Assembly: GCF_030253575.1 (NCBI RefSeq)
Contig: NC_080568.1
Location: 30,841,001-30,905,000, forward strand
DNA length: 64,000 nucleotides
Reading direction: 5' to 3'
Origin: Rhododendron vialii
Taxonomy: Eukaryota > Streptophyta > Magnoliopsida > Ericales > Ericaceae
The notes beneath the pieces were generated by a model. It worked only from the letters and a program-made list of their open reading frames with translations, was not told the DNA's origin and ran no database searches. The position numbers and the translations under genes were made by a program. Below, piece by piece: positions 36,855 to 52,362 of the stretch; position 1 is the first letter of the stretch, and every line of letters begins with the position of its first letter.

Positions 36855-36998
36855 ATGGGGAATGGGTGCTGCTCAAACTCTGATGATATGACTTTGCTTT
36901 TGCTTGGGTTGGCGGCGGCCATGGCCATCGCAATGGCGTTTTTCATAATTTGTGTTCCCCCTCCAGCAAGGAGAGTTGCAATTTACCATTGCTCTTGA
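36855..36998 (+). CDS. Small acylated single-pass membrane protein, unrecognised (47 aa)
   Basis: ATG at 36855 has a good context (A at -3, G at +4), with the stop TGA at 36996-36998. The protein starts MGNGCC, a strong N-myristoylation context (Gly2) with adjacent cysteines for palmitoylation. Residues about 13-34 are an Ala/Leu/Met/Ile-rich membrane segment. It then has a CVPPPARR juncture and ends with a short cytosolic-like tail, IYHCS. GC content rises sharply over the ORF compared with its AT-rich flanks. Upstream is an 80-base C/T then purine-rich leader; downstream is a T-rich 3' UTR-like region with AATAAG near 37122. I do not recognise the family. A chance ORF is possible, but the ordered architecture argues for a real short gene. 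Confidence 0.6.
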   Translation: MGNGCCSNSDDMTLLLLGLAAAMAIAMAFFIICVPPPARRVAIYHCS

Positions 36999-37214
36999 AA
37001 TTTCCCATGTATTGAACTCATTGGTAGGTTATTTTTTGTTCACCCTTTTACCCTACCTTGGTGTGTCATTGCTTCATTTGTAGAAGTGGGATATTGGAAT
37101 ATCTGATGTATTTGTAGTATTAATAAGGGAAAAAGGAAAATGCTTGTCTAGCATCAATTCAATCAATCATGGTTTGTTCCCCTCTGAAAAACGGGGTCTA
37201 ATCTCCTTTATTCC

Positions 37215-37350
37215 GAAAATTTCTGTGCCTCTGTGCTGAGGGATTTTTCGGCCGTTGGATTATGTGTTTTGTTTTTTATGTTTTAAATCCAACAGTTGAA
37301 AAATCTCTCGGCACGGAAGCACATGAGTTTTCAGCACAGAGAATTCTGCC
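37215..37350. mobile_element. Hairpin MITE, family seen also near 4.05 and 7.95 kb
   Basis: The left arm (37221-37261: CTGTGCTGAGGGATTTTTCG, GCCGTTGGATT) pairs with the right arm (37287-37330: AATCCAACAGTTGAAAAATC, TCTCGGCAC). Outer TTCTGTGCC and TTCAGCACAGAGAATTCTG sequences flank it. Confidence 0.6.
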
Positions 37351-37898
37351 AGCTGAAAAACCCTCTCTAATGTTATAAAAATGAACTTGTCTTGCAGCTG
37401 TATTTTCATATTGATGTATCAGTTCACTTGTCTCTTTTGGTTAAACAAACTGGCCATTCAGCTCCATGATAACTCCAAAAGCAGCCGTCACTAAAAGGAT
37501 CCCTTCATATAACGATCCTTATTTCCCACGGAACACATAATAGAATCCACTACGGTCTCATTTAATGATTCGAGCCGATTAGTTTATAAGCCCCAACATG
37601 TTCATCTATGCTAGAAATCAAGTTTAGCAGATATTAATAAACACTTGGCCAAACTATGTTTGTCTAAAGAGAAATTGACTGTTTGTGACAAATATGCTTC
37701 ATTCTGATGGGTGCCAATGTCCGATCAGCTTGAGTTTTTGCACGGACAGTAAGTGACTCAATAATGGCTCAGATTATCAAAATGAGATTAATTTTACATC
37801 ATACGAGAAATAGAATATCAATATATAATGATGGCCAAATGAATGAAGAGCTGCTGAGAGAACAGCTGTATAGAGACTATAGAGCTTGCTGTACATCA

Positions 37899-37963
37899 GA
37901 ATTCTTTCTTCTTGTCAAAAAAAAAAAAAAGGAAAGAAAGAGAAAAAAAAAGGAATTCTTTCT
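37899..37963 (+). mobile_element. Micro poly-A retroinsertion with 11-bp TSD
   Basis: GAATTCTTTCT at 37899-37909 recurs at 37953-37963. The 43-base insert is TCTTGTC followed by A-rich sequence with a few G. Confidence 0.6.
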
Positions 37964-39498
37964 CAACTCCTGGGACAAAGAAAACTCAGGGTTAGGTTTG
38001 GATCTTGAATATGCTAATGGAAAAGAAAATGTTTGGATCATGCCAATTTGGTATAGTTCATGTTCGATTCTGCTCTCATTTTCTATTACACAAAAAACAA
38101 ATTAGTAATTGGCAACTAAGCAAGAAGTTAAGATAACTTCTTGCTTAGTACAACTTATCCTTCAGAAAAACACCGAAAAGATATTAGCAAATTCAAAAGA
38201 AAAATAACTTTTCCATCCAAACTTGTATATGAAATGGAAATAATTACTGAATTTGTTCTCATAAAGTGTGAAGCAAAATTGTTTTCTAAAACTAGAAATC
38301 AAACAAGCATACCATGCTTGACTAACAAATTCAGATATAGCATTAGGGGCTTGACAAAAGGCAAAAGACATAACCATGTAGAAACTTTATGTCCATCTCA
38401 AAACCAATTGGCAATTAGTGAAGAGGTCCCAAATGTTATTAAGTGATCATCTATTCCACTCTCAAGCAATGTAGGACTCTATTTTCTTAGCAAACCAGAG
38501 TAGAATAAAAAACAGCTGTACCATCAGTTTCAAGCAAGGTTTGAAGCGACAATACAAGCCAAAAACGATATGGCAGCAGCTCTGTTGCTGCCATCTGAAC
38601 GACAACTTGAAGCTTCAATCTGGTTACCATTTGGCTCCATAATTGAGCTGAATCTACTGAGAATGACACTGCCAATTAAGAAGCAAGGAACTCCAGACCC
38701 GCATGGACCCCAAAAGGGCTCAATTACCCCCACCAAGGTGCGAGCAAAATAAAGCCTCTCATACGGCATCTAGTCCACAACACTACTTACAGCAACTGGA
38801 TTCGACCGCATAAAAAATAGAGGGCAGTTGAGACCAAAAGCTTTGTAAACTCGTCAACCACCAATGTCGTATCTCCTGCTTCACTTCACTCAATTGAAAT
38901 ATGCACTTACTAGTACCAGATGAGTTAAATCCAGATGCTTGCACGTACCTCATCTATCTATCTATCTCTGAAATGAGTCAAAAACAGAGAACTGACGCCC
39001 CAACCTAAGACCACAACACAGATTTGCAGTCAAGTTGGCCAATCTCCTAAGAAAATAACGCGGTCATATCCAGCCTGAAGTTTGGATCAACAAAACTAGA
39101 GAGATGAAAACCATCGAATTTCCCTAATGAAGCGAGTATAAACCATACTGCCTTCTCATTAAGAGTGCAGTAGTCCGTGAAGTCAAACTCATTATTATAT
39201 GATTGATACCAATGGATACATTGTGATAACTGTTGTCAACGTCCAACAAAAGGTGCACAACCGAACTAGCTACCCATTAGGAAAGAGTGATATCGATGTA
39301 ATGATGTAGGGAGATAATGTTCATGAAGGATGAATGCACAGTCTGGAACAAAAGATAAATAACCAGAAGATAGAAAAGCTAATCTATAACGAACAGCTTA
39401 TACTGCGATGAATCCCTTCCTGTCTGTATAGTTTCCAACCTTTTGCAGTGGCACAGAAAATTCCAAAGTTGAAATAAATGGAATCATGCCGAGTAGTT

Positions 39499-44001
<4,503 letters not shown>

Positions 44002-44260
44002 CTTTCAAACCAATTCTTCAGAGAGAGAGAGAGAGAGAATTGAAATGGAGAATGTTGTGGATTTGGAAGGTTTCCTTTACTCTCACTCCCTCTCTGTGAT
44101 GCTTTACCTTCCCTCGGGGAAAAGTGAGAGAGAGAGAGATCTACGGGCGAGAGAGCAGAGGATCAAAGAAGAAACCAATGGAAGAGAAGCGGTTACGCGG
44201 TACGTGATCAGGCTGGGCCCTGGATTAGAACTGAAAGTGATCCGAACTGTCATGCACTAG
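44002..44260 (-). promoter_or_regulatory. UBC27 promoter/5' UTR
   Basis: (GA)n tracts at 44022-44038 and 44128-44138 (CT on the gene strand) and a site II element at 44214-44219 (TGGGCC on the plus strand) lie within 220 bp upstream of the ATG. Confidence 0.5.
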
Positions 44261-44385
44261 CCACTGTACGCTTTTTGATCAAAAACTTTCACTCGCCCTA
44301 CCAATGGTGCCCAACAATTGCTTTACCACTGTTATTTTACGAGACAGATTATTTTTTGATAATATATTACATTTAATTTAAAAAG

Positions 44386-44616
44386 TAATTTTTTTCTCCG
44401 TCTTTATTCTTTAGTCACTTTTGTGAGTTTGTGCCACTTTTTAATTCATTATATTTTGCAATTTATAATTTTTTTAGGTCATTTAAAAGAGTTCATTGAG
44501 ATCTATCAAACAAGATCCATACTGCATATAAATAGTATTATCAATTAAAAATTATAATTAGTTTTTTATCCGGTTGGGATAGGATGAGAGACAAAAGAAT
44601 GAGGACAGAAGGAGTA
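44386..44616. mobile_element. Degenerate Stowaway-type MITE
   Basis: It starts near TTTTTTTCTCCGTC and ends GGACAGAAGGAG followed by TA. It shares the ACTTTTT and GATCTATCAAACAAGATCC-type interior with the Stowaway copy at 54676-54890. Confidence 0.5.
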
Positions 44617-45099
44617 CTTATTTTAGTTATTGGAACATGAGAGTTAATATCTAAATCATACCATTGATTTCCGCACACATTTTTCCTTTCTTGAGAGAAC
44701 CCCAATATAAGGAAGGGTTTGGACCAATGGATATTAGAAAGCAATTAATGAGCTTGCCTCTAAGATGCAGCGAGTTTGAATTCTAAGATGGCTGAATATT
44801 TCAAATATTGGGGCCAATAAAGATTTGCCTGATCGTTAACTTGAGGATCCTGAAATTGGTCAAGGCAAATTGAAAATAACTTTCCTAAGATTTCAGATCC
44901 GATTCTCCTTTCCTACAATCTCGTATGTAAGCGTGTGAAACGGCTAAGGGATGAGCCGATAAAGATTAGTTCGAGACATTCTGCATTACCCAAAACAAAA
45001 ACAAAAACAAAAACAAAAATTGAAAAAGGAATTCAATATTGCTTCTTGAAATTATATTCGAGCCAACAAAGCCCTAAATTGTAGTCCAAAAAATCCATA

Positions 45100-45215
45100 A
45101 CCTTCTTTCATTTCATTTGGGCTTTCATAGGCCCAAAATATAGAATTGTTTGGTCGTGTGGAGACGGCTTTATAAGTTGCTGGGCCGATGTTCATCCTAT
45201 ACTGAATCCAGGTAA
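45100..45215 (+). promoter_or_regulatory. Orphan site II cluster with TATA and consensus donor
   Basis: TGGGCT (45118-45123), GGCCCA (45130-45135) and TGGGCC (45181-45186) surround a TATAAG at 45171. An ideal donor CAG|GTAAGT has its exon edge at 45211. No protein exon is seen downstream. This may be the 5' end of an unrecognised or non-coding transcript. Confidence 0.4.
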
Positions 45216-46249
45216 GTACCCAATCCAGCATAAGGGTGATTTTTTTTCTTTTTCTTTTCTTTTTTTTGTCAAAATGGTAGAAGTTACAAAATAGTAACCG
45301 AATACAATAATTAAATATAGTAATTAGTCATGGTATTTCGTTTAAAGAAGGGATTGGACTACGGCTATGTTTTGATGACCAATAGAAACGAGAATGTTAT
45401 TAGTACTCAGATCCATTTTCGTAACCTAACTCTCCAAATTAATCTCATTCCGGTATTTGAATTAATTCAGAAGAATAATCCAGAAATTTTCAATTTTAAT
45501 TTTTTTTTAGAGACCGTGGTATCATGGTATGCATTTCATGAGTAGATCGGTAACTAGAAATGATTCAATATCTCAGTAACTTTTTCCAGAATCGGAAACA
45601 CATTCTTATTCCATTCTAAATTTCTTATAATTCTGGCTCAAATACAAAGCGAGTCATACCGTAAATATTTACGTGAAAAAACAGACACTCAGAATATCTT
45701 GTTATTGTAACTTAATCGTACTAACCCATTCGAAAATCATTGGGTAAAACTTGTTATGGGCTTATGGCATATTTGAGTTTTACACATTTTATTTGTATCT
45801 CAATTCTTGATTGGGACACATGGCTTTCGCCATTTACCTCTTTCATACTATCTTTTGCTCACCAATCCTACTACCCAACCCAAAATTCTACTATTTTATT
45901 TACCTCTTTTGGGTCATGAGATTGAATTGGGTCATGACCATCCAACCTCATTCACTTCCTTATTTTCCAAATTAAGTAGAATGTCAATTGAATGCGAAAA
46001 TGGATCGAATTTGTTACGCACCGAATAAGCATCTTCTTTCTGCCTATATATGGAACACATCATCTAGCTGTGCAAATTTTGGAAAATAAAAGACTTCCTT
46101 TGGATAATAGGGTGTCTAGAAATATGACAAATCTCAAGTTAAAAAAAACAAACAAACAAACGAATGTCTCCGGTACTATTTCTTTGCGTGGAGGTGATGC
46201 ATACAGGCAACATCTAGGTCGATCACCACCAAATGGTTGGTTCAATGGA

Positions 46250-46371
46250 TACTCGATCGGAATTTTTCGGAAAAGTTTAGGTTCAAGTCTCTGTAACCGC
46301 TTGGTGGGCCTACTCGATCGGAATTTCTCGGAAAAGTTTAGGTTCAAGTCTCTGTAACCGCTTGGTGGGCC
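46250..46371. repeat. 61-bp tandem duplication
   Basis: Units at 46250-46310 and 46311-46371 begin TACTCGATCGGAATTT and end CCGCTTGGTGGGCC, with a single mismatch. Each holds GGTTCAAGTCTC, a B-box-like tRNA/SINE motif. Confidence 0.9.
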
Positions 46372-46774
46372 TAAACATTGTCTTTCGTGCCATCGCACGA
46401 GGTCATGAATTATTAGTTTTTGTCCTGACATGGGTGTGGTAGGATGTGACTACGCCATGTTAAAGGCAATAGGCGGACATGTTAAGTTAACCTACCTGTA
46501 CGTCCCCATCGTCGCACCAAAAAAAAGGAAACTTCACCTGGTCATCTCTGTTTCAAACGGAAAATGTTCATCTAATGCTTCATTTTCTGAAAGGGCTGTG
46601 GAGGTAAGAGAATTCTATTACTCAAACCTACTACTATGAGCGCAAGGGAAAAGAGCGCAAACAGCCACTACTTCCCCAAACGGATTAGAACTTGATGTTG
46701 GGCAACTTTTATAAACATTGACTAATCTGTGACTAACCGATGTCACTGCATACTAGCCGCACTATAGCTAAAGG

Positions 46775-47035
46775 TGATAAACGAGCCAAACAGGTAGTTG
46801 ATCATGCTTGGTTTGATAACTTAACAAGCTTAAAAAATGTGTTCAAGGTTATCAACTTTTTGAGACGAGCCAATGTCAAACGACCTTTAATTAGCTTGAA
46901 TTTTTCATACATATTAAGCTGAACAAGCCGAATAGTAACTTATTCAAGCTAGGTTTGAAATCTTAATGAGCTTATCTTTAACAAGTTTTTAACAAACGCA
47001 CCCGAACTCGCCTTAACTATAGCCGGATCGTTTTT
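46775..47035. repeat. Diverged repeat rich in ACGAGCC/AACAAGCC motifs (hAT-MITE-like)
   Basis: Repeated AAACGAGCC, AACAAGCTT, GAACAAGCCGAA and TTCAAGCT motifs resemble those of the element at 62371-62946. The termini are not clear. Confidence 0.35.
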
Positions 47036-47123
47036 AAGACTGATACACTACTCATTCGTCTTAGAATTGCAAAGTTGAGCTGAAAGTGGAAAAAGTTGGA
47101 AACGACCTTTTTTGGGACTTACT

Positions 47124-47127
<4 letters not shown>

Positions 47128-47158
<31 letters not shown>

Positions 47159-47281
47159 CATATAAATGCTCGCCATAGCATCCCGTTTCCATATCTCGAT
47201 TCTCCATATCATTCACCACCAACTCCCCTGTTTTTGCTCTGTTTTCCTCCATTTCTACACCCTTGAACTGCCCTTTTAACC
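47128..47281 (+). promoter_or_regulatory. Core promoter and leader of the CASP-like gene
   Basis: A (CT)14 tract at 47128-47155 is followed by a TATAAATG at about 47160-47167. A C/T-rich leader of about 90 bases then runs to the ATG at 47282. Confidence 0.5.
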
Positions 47282-48893
47282 ATGGATATCAGTGAACCAA
47301 AAAACATGCAAGACCCACGTCTCAAAACACAAAAATACTACCTGGCATCCCAAATTTCCTTGAGATCTTTGGCAGCTGTTGTTTCATTAACTGCTGCAAC
47401 CCTTGCGATCACCGATAAGCAGATTATCACCGTCTCTGGCATCGAGTTGGAGGCCCGATACAGCTACTCCTCCGCTTTCAAGTAAAAACTAATCACTCCA
47501 TAGCAAAAATCTCAATCCCGAATTCCTACTCCATACACAAAACTCTCTCTCTCACACACACATAATGGTAATGTTTCACTAGGCACCTTAGACTGAGTAG
47601 TACACCATATACGAATTTTGTAGCTCGTGATACAAATTTTTGCGGCTCAAGGTATGATTTCTAACAGCAAAGAGTACGCGATCTAACATATGAATTTTTG
47701 TGGTTCTAACATGGTATGTCTTGTTTCAAAAAAAAAAAACATGGTATGTCAAATGTACAAATTCATATGAATTTTCATAATCCATAAAAATCGGGACACA
47801 ACTTAAAAATCGGCGCAAAAGTATAAGTTCATAGAGCAGGTAATGGACACTTCATTTGGTGAGGGTTCAAACTCTACCCCACTCTCCTTTTCGCTATGAT
47901 AGTGTAAAATAGAATTTTCTTGGATTTAAAAATAAAAATAAAATCATACGAGTATAAATTTTTTGGGTTATGAAGTTTTGTGGTCTAAGAGACAAACTTT
48001 CATGCGAAAAATCATATAAACGCTGGGAAATCCTTGGCTACGCTAATTTTGATTTATCAAATTCTTCACTTGTCTAATTGAAATCTAGGATAACAAAATT
48101 ATCACAACGTGACATATTTGATCTTATTTTTTGTCCAAATTAGATACTCTAAAGTTAGAGTAGCAATCCCGGCCCGCATTCTATTGGCTAGCTTGATAGT
48201 TGCTGAGCTGTATAGGAAAAATGTATCATCTACTAATTTTCAATCGTGGGTTAAAAAATCATTGATACCACATCGTCAATACCTCAGTCAATCTCTTGAG
48301 GTTGGTTCTCCAATTTATGTCAATTAATCTGCAAAATTCGAAAAACTAACATCTATATTTCCGAAAATCCTCTTAGATTGGCCTCAATCTCTGAAGTTCA
48401 AATTATGGTTTTGTCCTTCATACGTAAATGTATAAAAAGAGAGAGGAAGTGCTTAAGATTTTCACAAATTTTGCAGGTACTTCGCTTCTGCAACGATAAT
48501 CGCATGTGTCTTCTCTGTGATGTCGTTGATCGTAGCTATCGATCTTGATCGAAAATGCTCGGATTCAAAAATCTACTTCTACATGTTTCTGCATGATCTG
48601 GTAATGTTCTTCCCAAAATTAAGCATATTAACCAACATTATGAAGTCGGTTCAAAATGATTTGGAGTTGAATTTTGACAGGTTGGGACAGCAATGGTGAT
48701 TTCGGCAACCTCCGCCGCCACTGCAATTGGGTTAGTGGCCAAAGATGGGAATAATCACCTTGGCTGGATGGCCATTTGCGGAGATTTTGTTAAATTCTGC
48801 AACAAAATGACCGTTGCTGTCGTTCTCTCCTACTTCAGTTTCGTGTTGTATCTACTTCTCACAATCATTTCCGCCAAAAAAATTCAGGCTTGA
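47282..48893 (+). CDS. CASP-like membrane protein (CASPL1-type, 178 aa)
   Basis: Exons 47282-47481, 48477-48600 and 48681-48893 join in frame to 178 aa, the usual size for CASPLs. Four membrane segments lie at about 27-46, 68-88, 103-124 and 147-170. The family-defining residues are present: Arg28 in helix 1 (ISLRSLAAVVSL) and Asp107 in helix 3 (MFLHDLVGTAM). The loop motif ELEARYSYSSAFKYF is typical of CASPL1 members. CASP-like proteins form plasma-membrane scaffolds; CASPs proper organise Casparian-strip lignin deposition, while most CASPL roles are undefined. The subgroup (1E/1F-like) cannot be fixed by eye. A micro poly-A insertion sits in intron 1. Confidence 0.9.
47709..47750 (+). mobile_element. 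Micro poly-A retroinsertion with 12-bp TSD in a CASPL intron
   Basis: ACATGGTATGTC at 47709-47720 recurs exactly at 47739-47750. The 18-base insert is TTGTTTC plus a run of A. Confidence 0.7.
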
Positions 48894-48899
48894 AGCTCT

Positions 48900-51570
48900 G
48901 TTTCTCTCAATTGAAAGAGAATGGAAGCTCATCAGGGCAGCAATCGCGATGATTGTTACGGAACGATCAGGTTTTGAACATCTCGGTTTGACACATAGAT
49001 ATATTAGTAGTTCATATACATGTATATGATATATATTTCCTATAAGAAGTTAAACAAAACTATCGCAATATAAAGTACGACCAATGATGTAACTTTTGGG
49101 CCTAATAAAGAGGGAAAGTTATCTCGGGAATATGAAGATCCAGAATTTGGTATGTTTGCATCCAACAGTTTGTTGACTTCATCCACAGCTCAAACCTGTT
49201 TCATCCACTATGTATCGGATGAAGAAACAATACAAATTATTACATCGGTTGTTACGCATATCAACTATTTGTAACCTAGATTTACATCACCAATTACATA
49301 GGCTGGCGCTGTCCCCCGAACCCTCACGGAAACACGACCCGAAACGAATGAGACTTCACAAGCCCAAGATGGTAGCTTTTAATATATAGTCCATTCATAT
49401 GGTCATAATCAAACAACCGGGCCCTTAGCTAAGGAAATGGATTGAAAACTGGCATGGCTTAAGCAACAACTGCACATTAAAGTCAAACAAGGCTCAATTT
49501 GTAAACTTGTAAAAGAGAGGAAGCAACCGAATACCTTTTGCTTAATGCAATAGGAACAGCAGCAGGAGTTTTCTGCAACCTCCTGGAGGCAGCAGCATTT
49601 TTCACCAAACACAGTCCCAGTTGTTTATTGATTTTCCAAAGTACCACTTAAGATCTTGTCATCCTTCCCACATCCCTAGCTGAGGCTAGCTCAAGTTGTT
49701 AATAGTTCTTTTCCCCTTTGTTCTTCACCCACCAGATACGGGGCAGAATAAGCAGAAATCTTTGAACTCAGGTGTCTGATATATGTGGTTCTTGTTTTGA
49801 TGTCGAGTTCTATGCGTGTCAGAGGTTAGATTTCGCAAACGTGAGGAAATATGATGTGGAAGCGGGATACATGCCCATAGTTTTATCTCAACTACAAGCA
49901 GCGGAATAAACAAATTTACCAAATAAGCAAAGATTCAGGATAAAAAAATTAAATAAGCTAATACACCAAGGGGTACCAAACGGACCCCAAGTACAATACA
50001 TTTGGAATGGCTAATTTCGAAGAGAAGAAAAGAAAAGAAAATAGCCTCTCATCCCTGAAACATAAACCCTTTTTTTACAACATTTTCTTCTGATTTATCC
50101 AAATAAAAGGGATTTTTTTATCATCATATAAAATGGAAATTAATAACTATCGCTTCTTTTCTGCTCTCTCGTGTGTTTCCAAAAGAGAATCCTTTTAAGT
50201 CCTTTTCATTAAACAAGTGCAGAAAATCAGAGACGCATAGAGAATTCTACCGATCCTTACCTGTTCTAGTCACTGCTTGTCTACCAGCAGCATATAAGAA
50301 AAGCAGAGTGTGGGACAAAGTGCAGGGCAAATGCACATGGCCTAAACCTACCAACCATACCAAATATGCCCCATTGATGGGCATCTTTAACAGCTAGGCA
50401 CCGTAATAATCTAATTAATTGTAACAGATGGATACCATGTAGACACCAAAATGCTTCAGATAGAGATTCTGCAAGCAAAGGATTTTGAGGTCGTGGATTA
50501 TGCATGCAACACAGATATCATTTCTGTATGTATCATCTATCTTACATGACTCGAAAATAGGTTTGGATATGGGTATGTATCAAAGCACTGGAGTCATTCA
50601 ATCCTTAGTCAAGGGCATTGGGACATGCAATATAATCATACTTTTTTTTATACGGGATTTCATTCATTTTCTTAGATAAGTTGTGTTTACAAAGTGCCTT
50701 AGATCATCGCATCCATAATATGGAAATTGTTTACATAGTTCCTACAGTAAACATGAATACTAAATATGCGTAGCATTTTGATCAGTTACTTCTCACACTC
50801 TAAGAGGAGGGTGACCGTATAAGTTTTTGAGAAGTTTTCTCTTGTGTGTTCTTGAATTCATGAAGAGAGATCAAGAGAAAACATAATATTAGCAGCAGAA
50901 GTAGAATTTCCTTCTTTACTTGAGAGTTAGGAAAATAAACAAATTTGTTTGGAAAAAAGAACTGATTTTCATTTTGTTTACCCACGCTATGCATTAGTGA
51001 TGTGATTCTTCTTTAGTTTTCCTATTCTTGACAAATTGAATTTCCAAACATACCACTAGAGAACATGCCAACAACTGCGTTCTAACAACAATTAAGCAAG
51101 AGTAATGGAATCTGCAGTAGAATGTTTGTCAAACTATTAAAATGGGAAAGAAAATGGGTATTCCAATAAGCAAGGCAAACATATTACTAAAGAGTTTAGC
51201 ACGCTCTTCCAATTAGGGACATGGCACATGTACATAAACTAAGTGAAGCCTCCTCACCTCTAGCACCAACTACGGAAAAGAAAAAAAATCAAATGATACA
51301 AATCAATAACCAATCAAACAAGTATCTCGGAAAGCAAAGAAAAATAACCATGGGAATCAAATACAACAAGCAAATACAAGAAGCATGACAATATAATGAG
51401 CTCAATGGAAAGACTATCTTTGACAATTTGCTAGAGAAACACAAAAGAAAGGTTAAAAGTAATGCCTAAATCATCATAACAATAAGCCGGCAAAATGGAA
51501 TCCATGGAAGAATGATTATTGATCCCTTAAATAGAGACAGATATGGGTATCTAAACAACCAAATCAAGGC
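48900..51570. other. Intergenic DNA between the CASP-like and ARM genes
   Basis: No supported gene. A minus-strand coding-looking stretch lies at 49533-49622, and a good minus-strand donor (ACAG|GTAAGG) lies near 50257-50263. They might be exons of an unrecognised or non-coding transcript, but I could not link them into a protein. Confidence 0.4.
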
Positions 51571-51572
51571 AT

Positions 51573-51880
51573 GGATATTGCCACAGTGGTAGGTGGTAGC
51601 TTGGTGGTTAATGGGTTACTTCCACAAGGTTTGGGTCCTGGGCAGTCACAGGTTCGAGTCGTGCTGTCAACGCCCTAAACCATGCCCTCCAGCAAAGTCA
51701 ATTAAGTTCCCACCTACCGGTCGCTTGCCTATGGTGGGGCATAGCTCTTTGGTCCCTTCCAAGATCCACCACAGGTTTAGAGTCCCTGTTGTCACACGAC
51801 TCACACCTAGGGGATGGATGCTACACCTAGTTGCCGCCTCACCCACTTTTTAGACAGTGAAAAATAGTCAAGGATATTGC
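51573..51880 (+). mobile_element. tRNA-derived SINE with 9-bp TSD
   Basis: The element at about 51582-51871 (290 bp) is flanked by GGATATTGC at 51573-51581 and 51872-51880. An A-box-like TAGCTTGGTGGTT (51598-51610) and a B-box GGTTCGAGTCG (about 51651-51661) mark an internal Pol III promoter. The body is GC-richer than its surroundings. The open frame at 51593-51853 is simply the SINE read through. Confidence 0.8.
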
Positions 51881-52362
51881 TTAGAATTTAGAAAGTAGCA
51901 TAATCTAACAGTACGATTAGATAAATTGCAAATGGCCCATAATTAAGTGAAATCTACTCTTTCGCACCAGCTGCATCAAAGGACTAAAAATGCTCAACAA
52001 CCCATCAAGAAAGCATCTCAAGCCAAACAAAAGCTATAATGATGATCGTATACAAGAAGCAGGAGCACTCCATAAACAGCACAACTGAATGTACAATGTG
52101 TGAGCTAAAGAAAATACATCCTTATTACTAATTTATTGACTCTGGCAGAAAAGCACAAAATCCAACCAAGTTAGCTCACCAAACGGAGATTACACCTCTA
52201 AACAGAAGCTCTCACCAGCAATTAGACTAATCAACATGTACTCTTCTACCACGAATCCTAAGAGCAAATATGAACAAATTAACTAACCAGGAGAAAGCAA
52301 ACCAAAAAAGCACAATCTAGTATACATACAGATCAAATAATTTGTCGGCGACCCCCAATCTT

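Larger units (their letters stand above)
37000..39498. other. Intergenic DNA between the small ORF and UBC27
   Basis: Contains the MITE at 37215-37350, a micro poly-A insertion at 37899-37963, and UBC27 3' UTR at its right end. The minus-strand frame at 38530-38769 (ending NRAAAISFLACIVASNLA) looks more protein-like than most but has no recognised family or clear exon partners, so I leave it unassigned. Confidence 0.45.
45216..47100. other. Intergenic DNA upstream of the CASP-like gene
   Basis: No supported gene. It contains the 61-bp tandem duplication at 46250-46371 and a diverged hAT-like repeat at about 46780-47030. Open frames at 45330, 45807, 45992 and 46430 have no recognised family. 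Confidence 0.5.

Noticed and set aside
38530..38769. 79-codon minus-strand ORF ending in a protein-like tail
   Set aside because: It has no family resemblance and no linked exons, so it is kept only as a note in the intergenic entry.
51593..51853. 86-codon ORF
   Set aside because: It coincides almost exactly with a tRNA-derived SINE that has a TSD.
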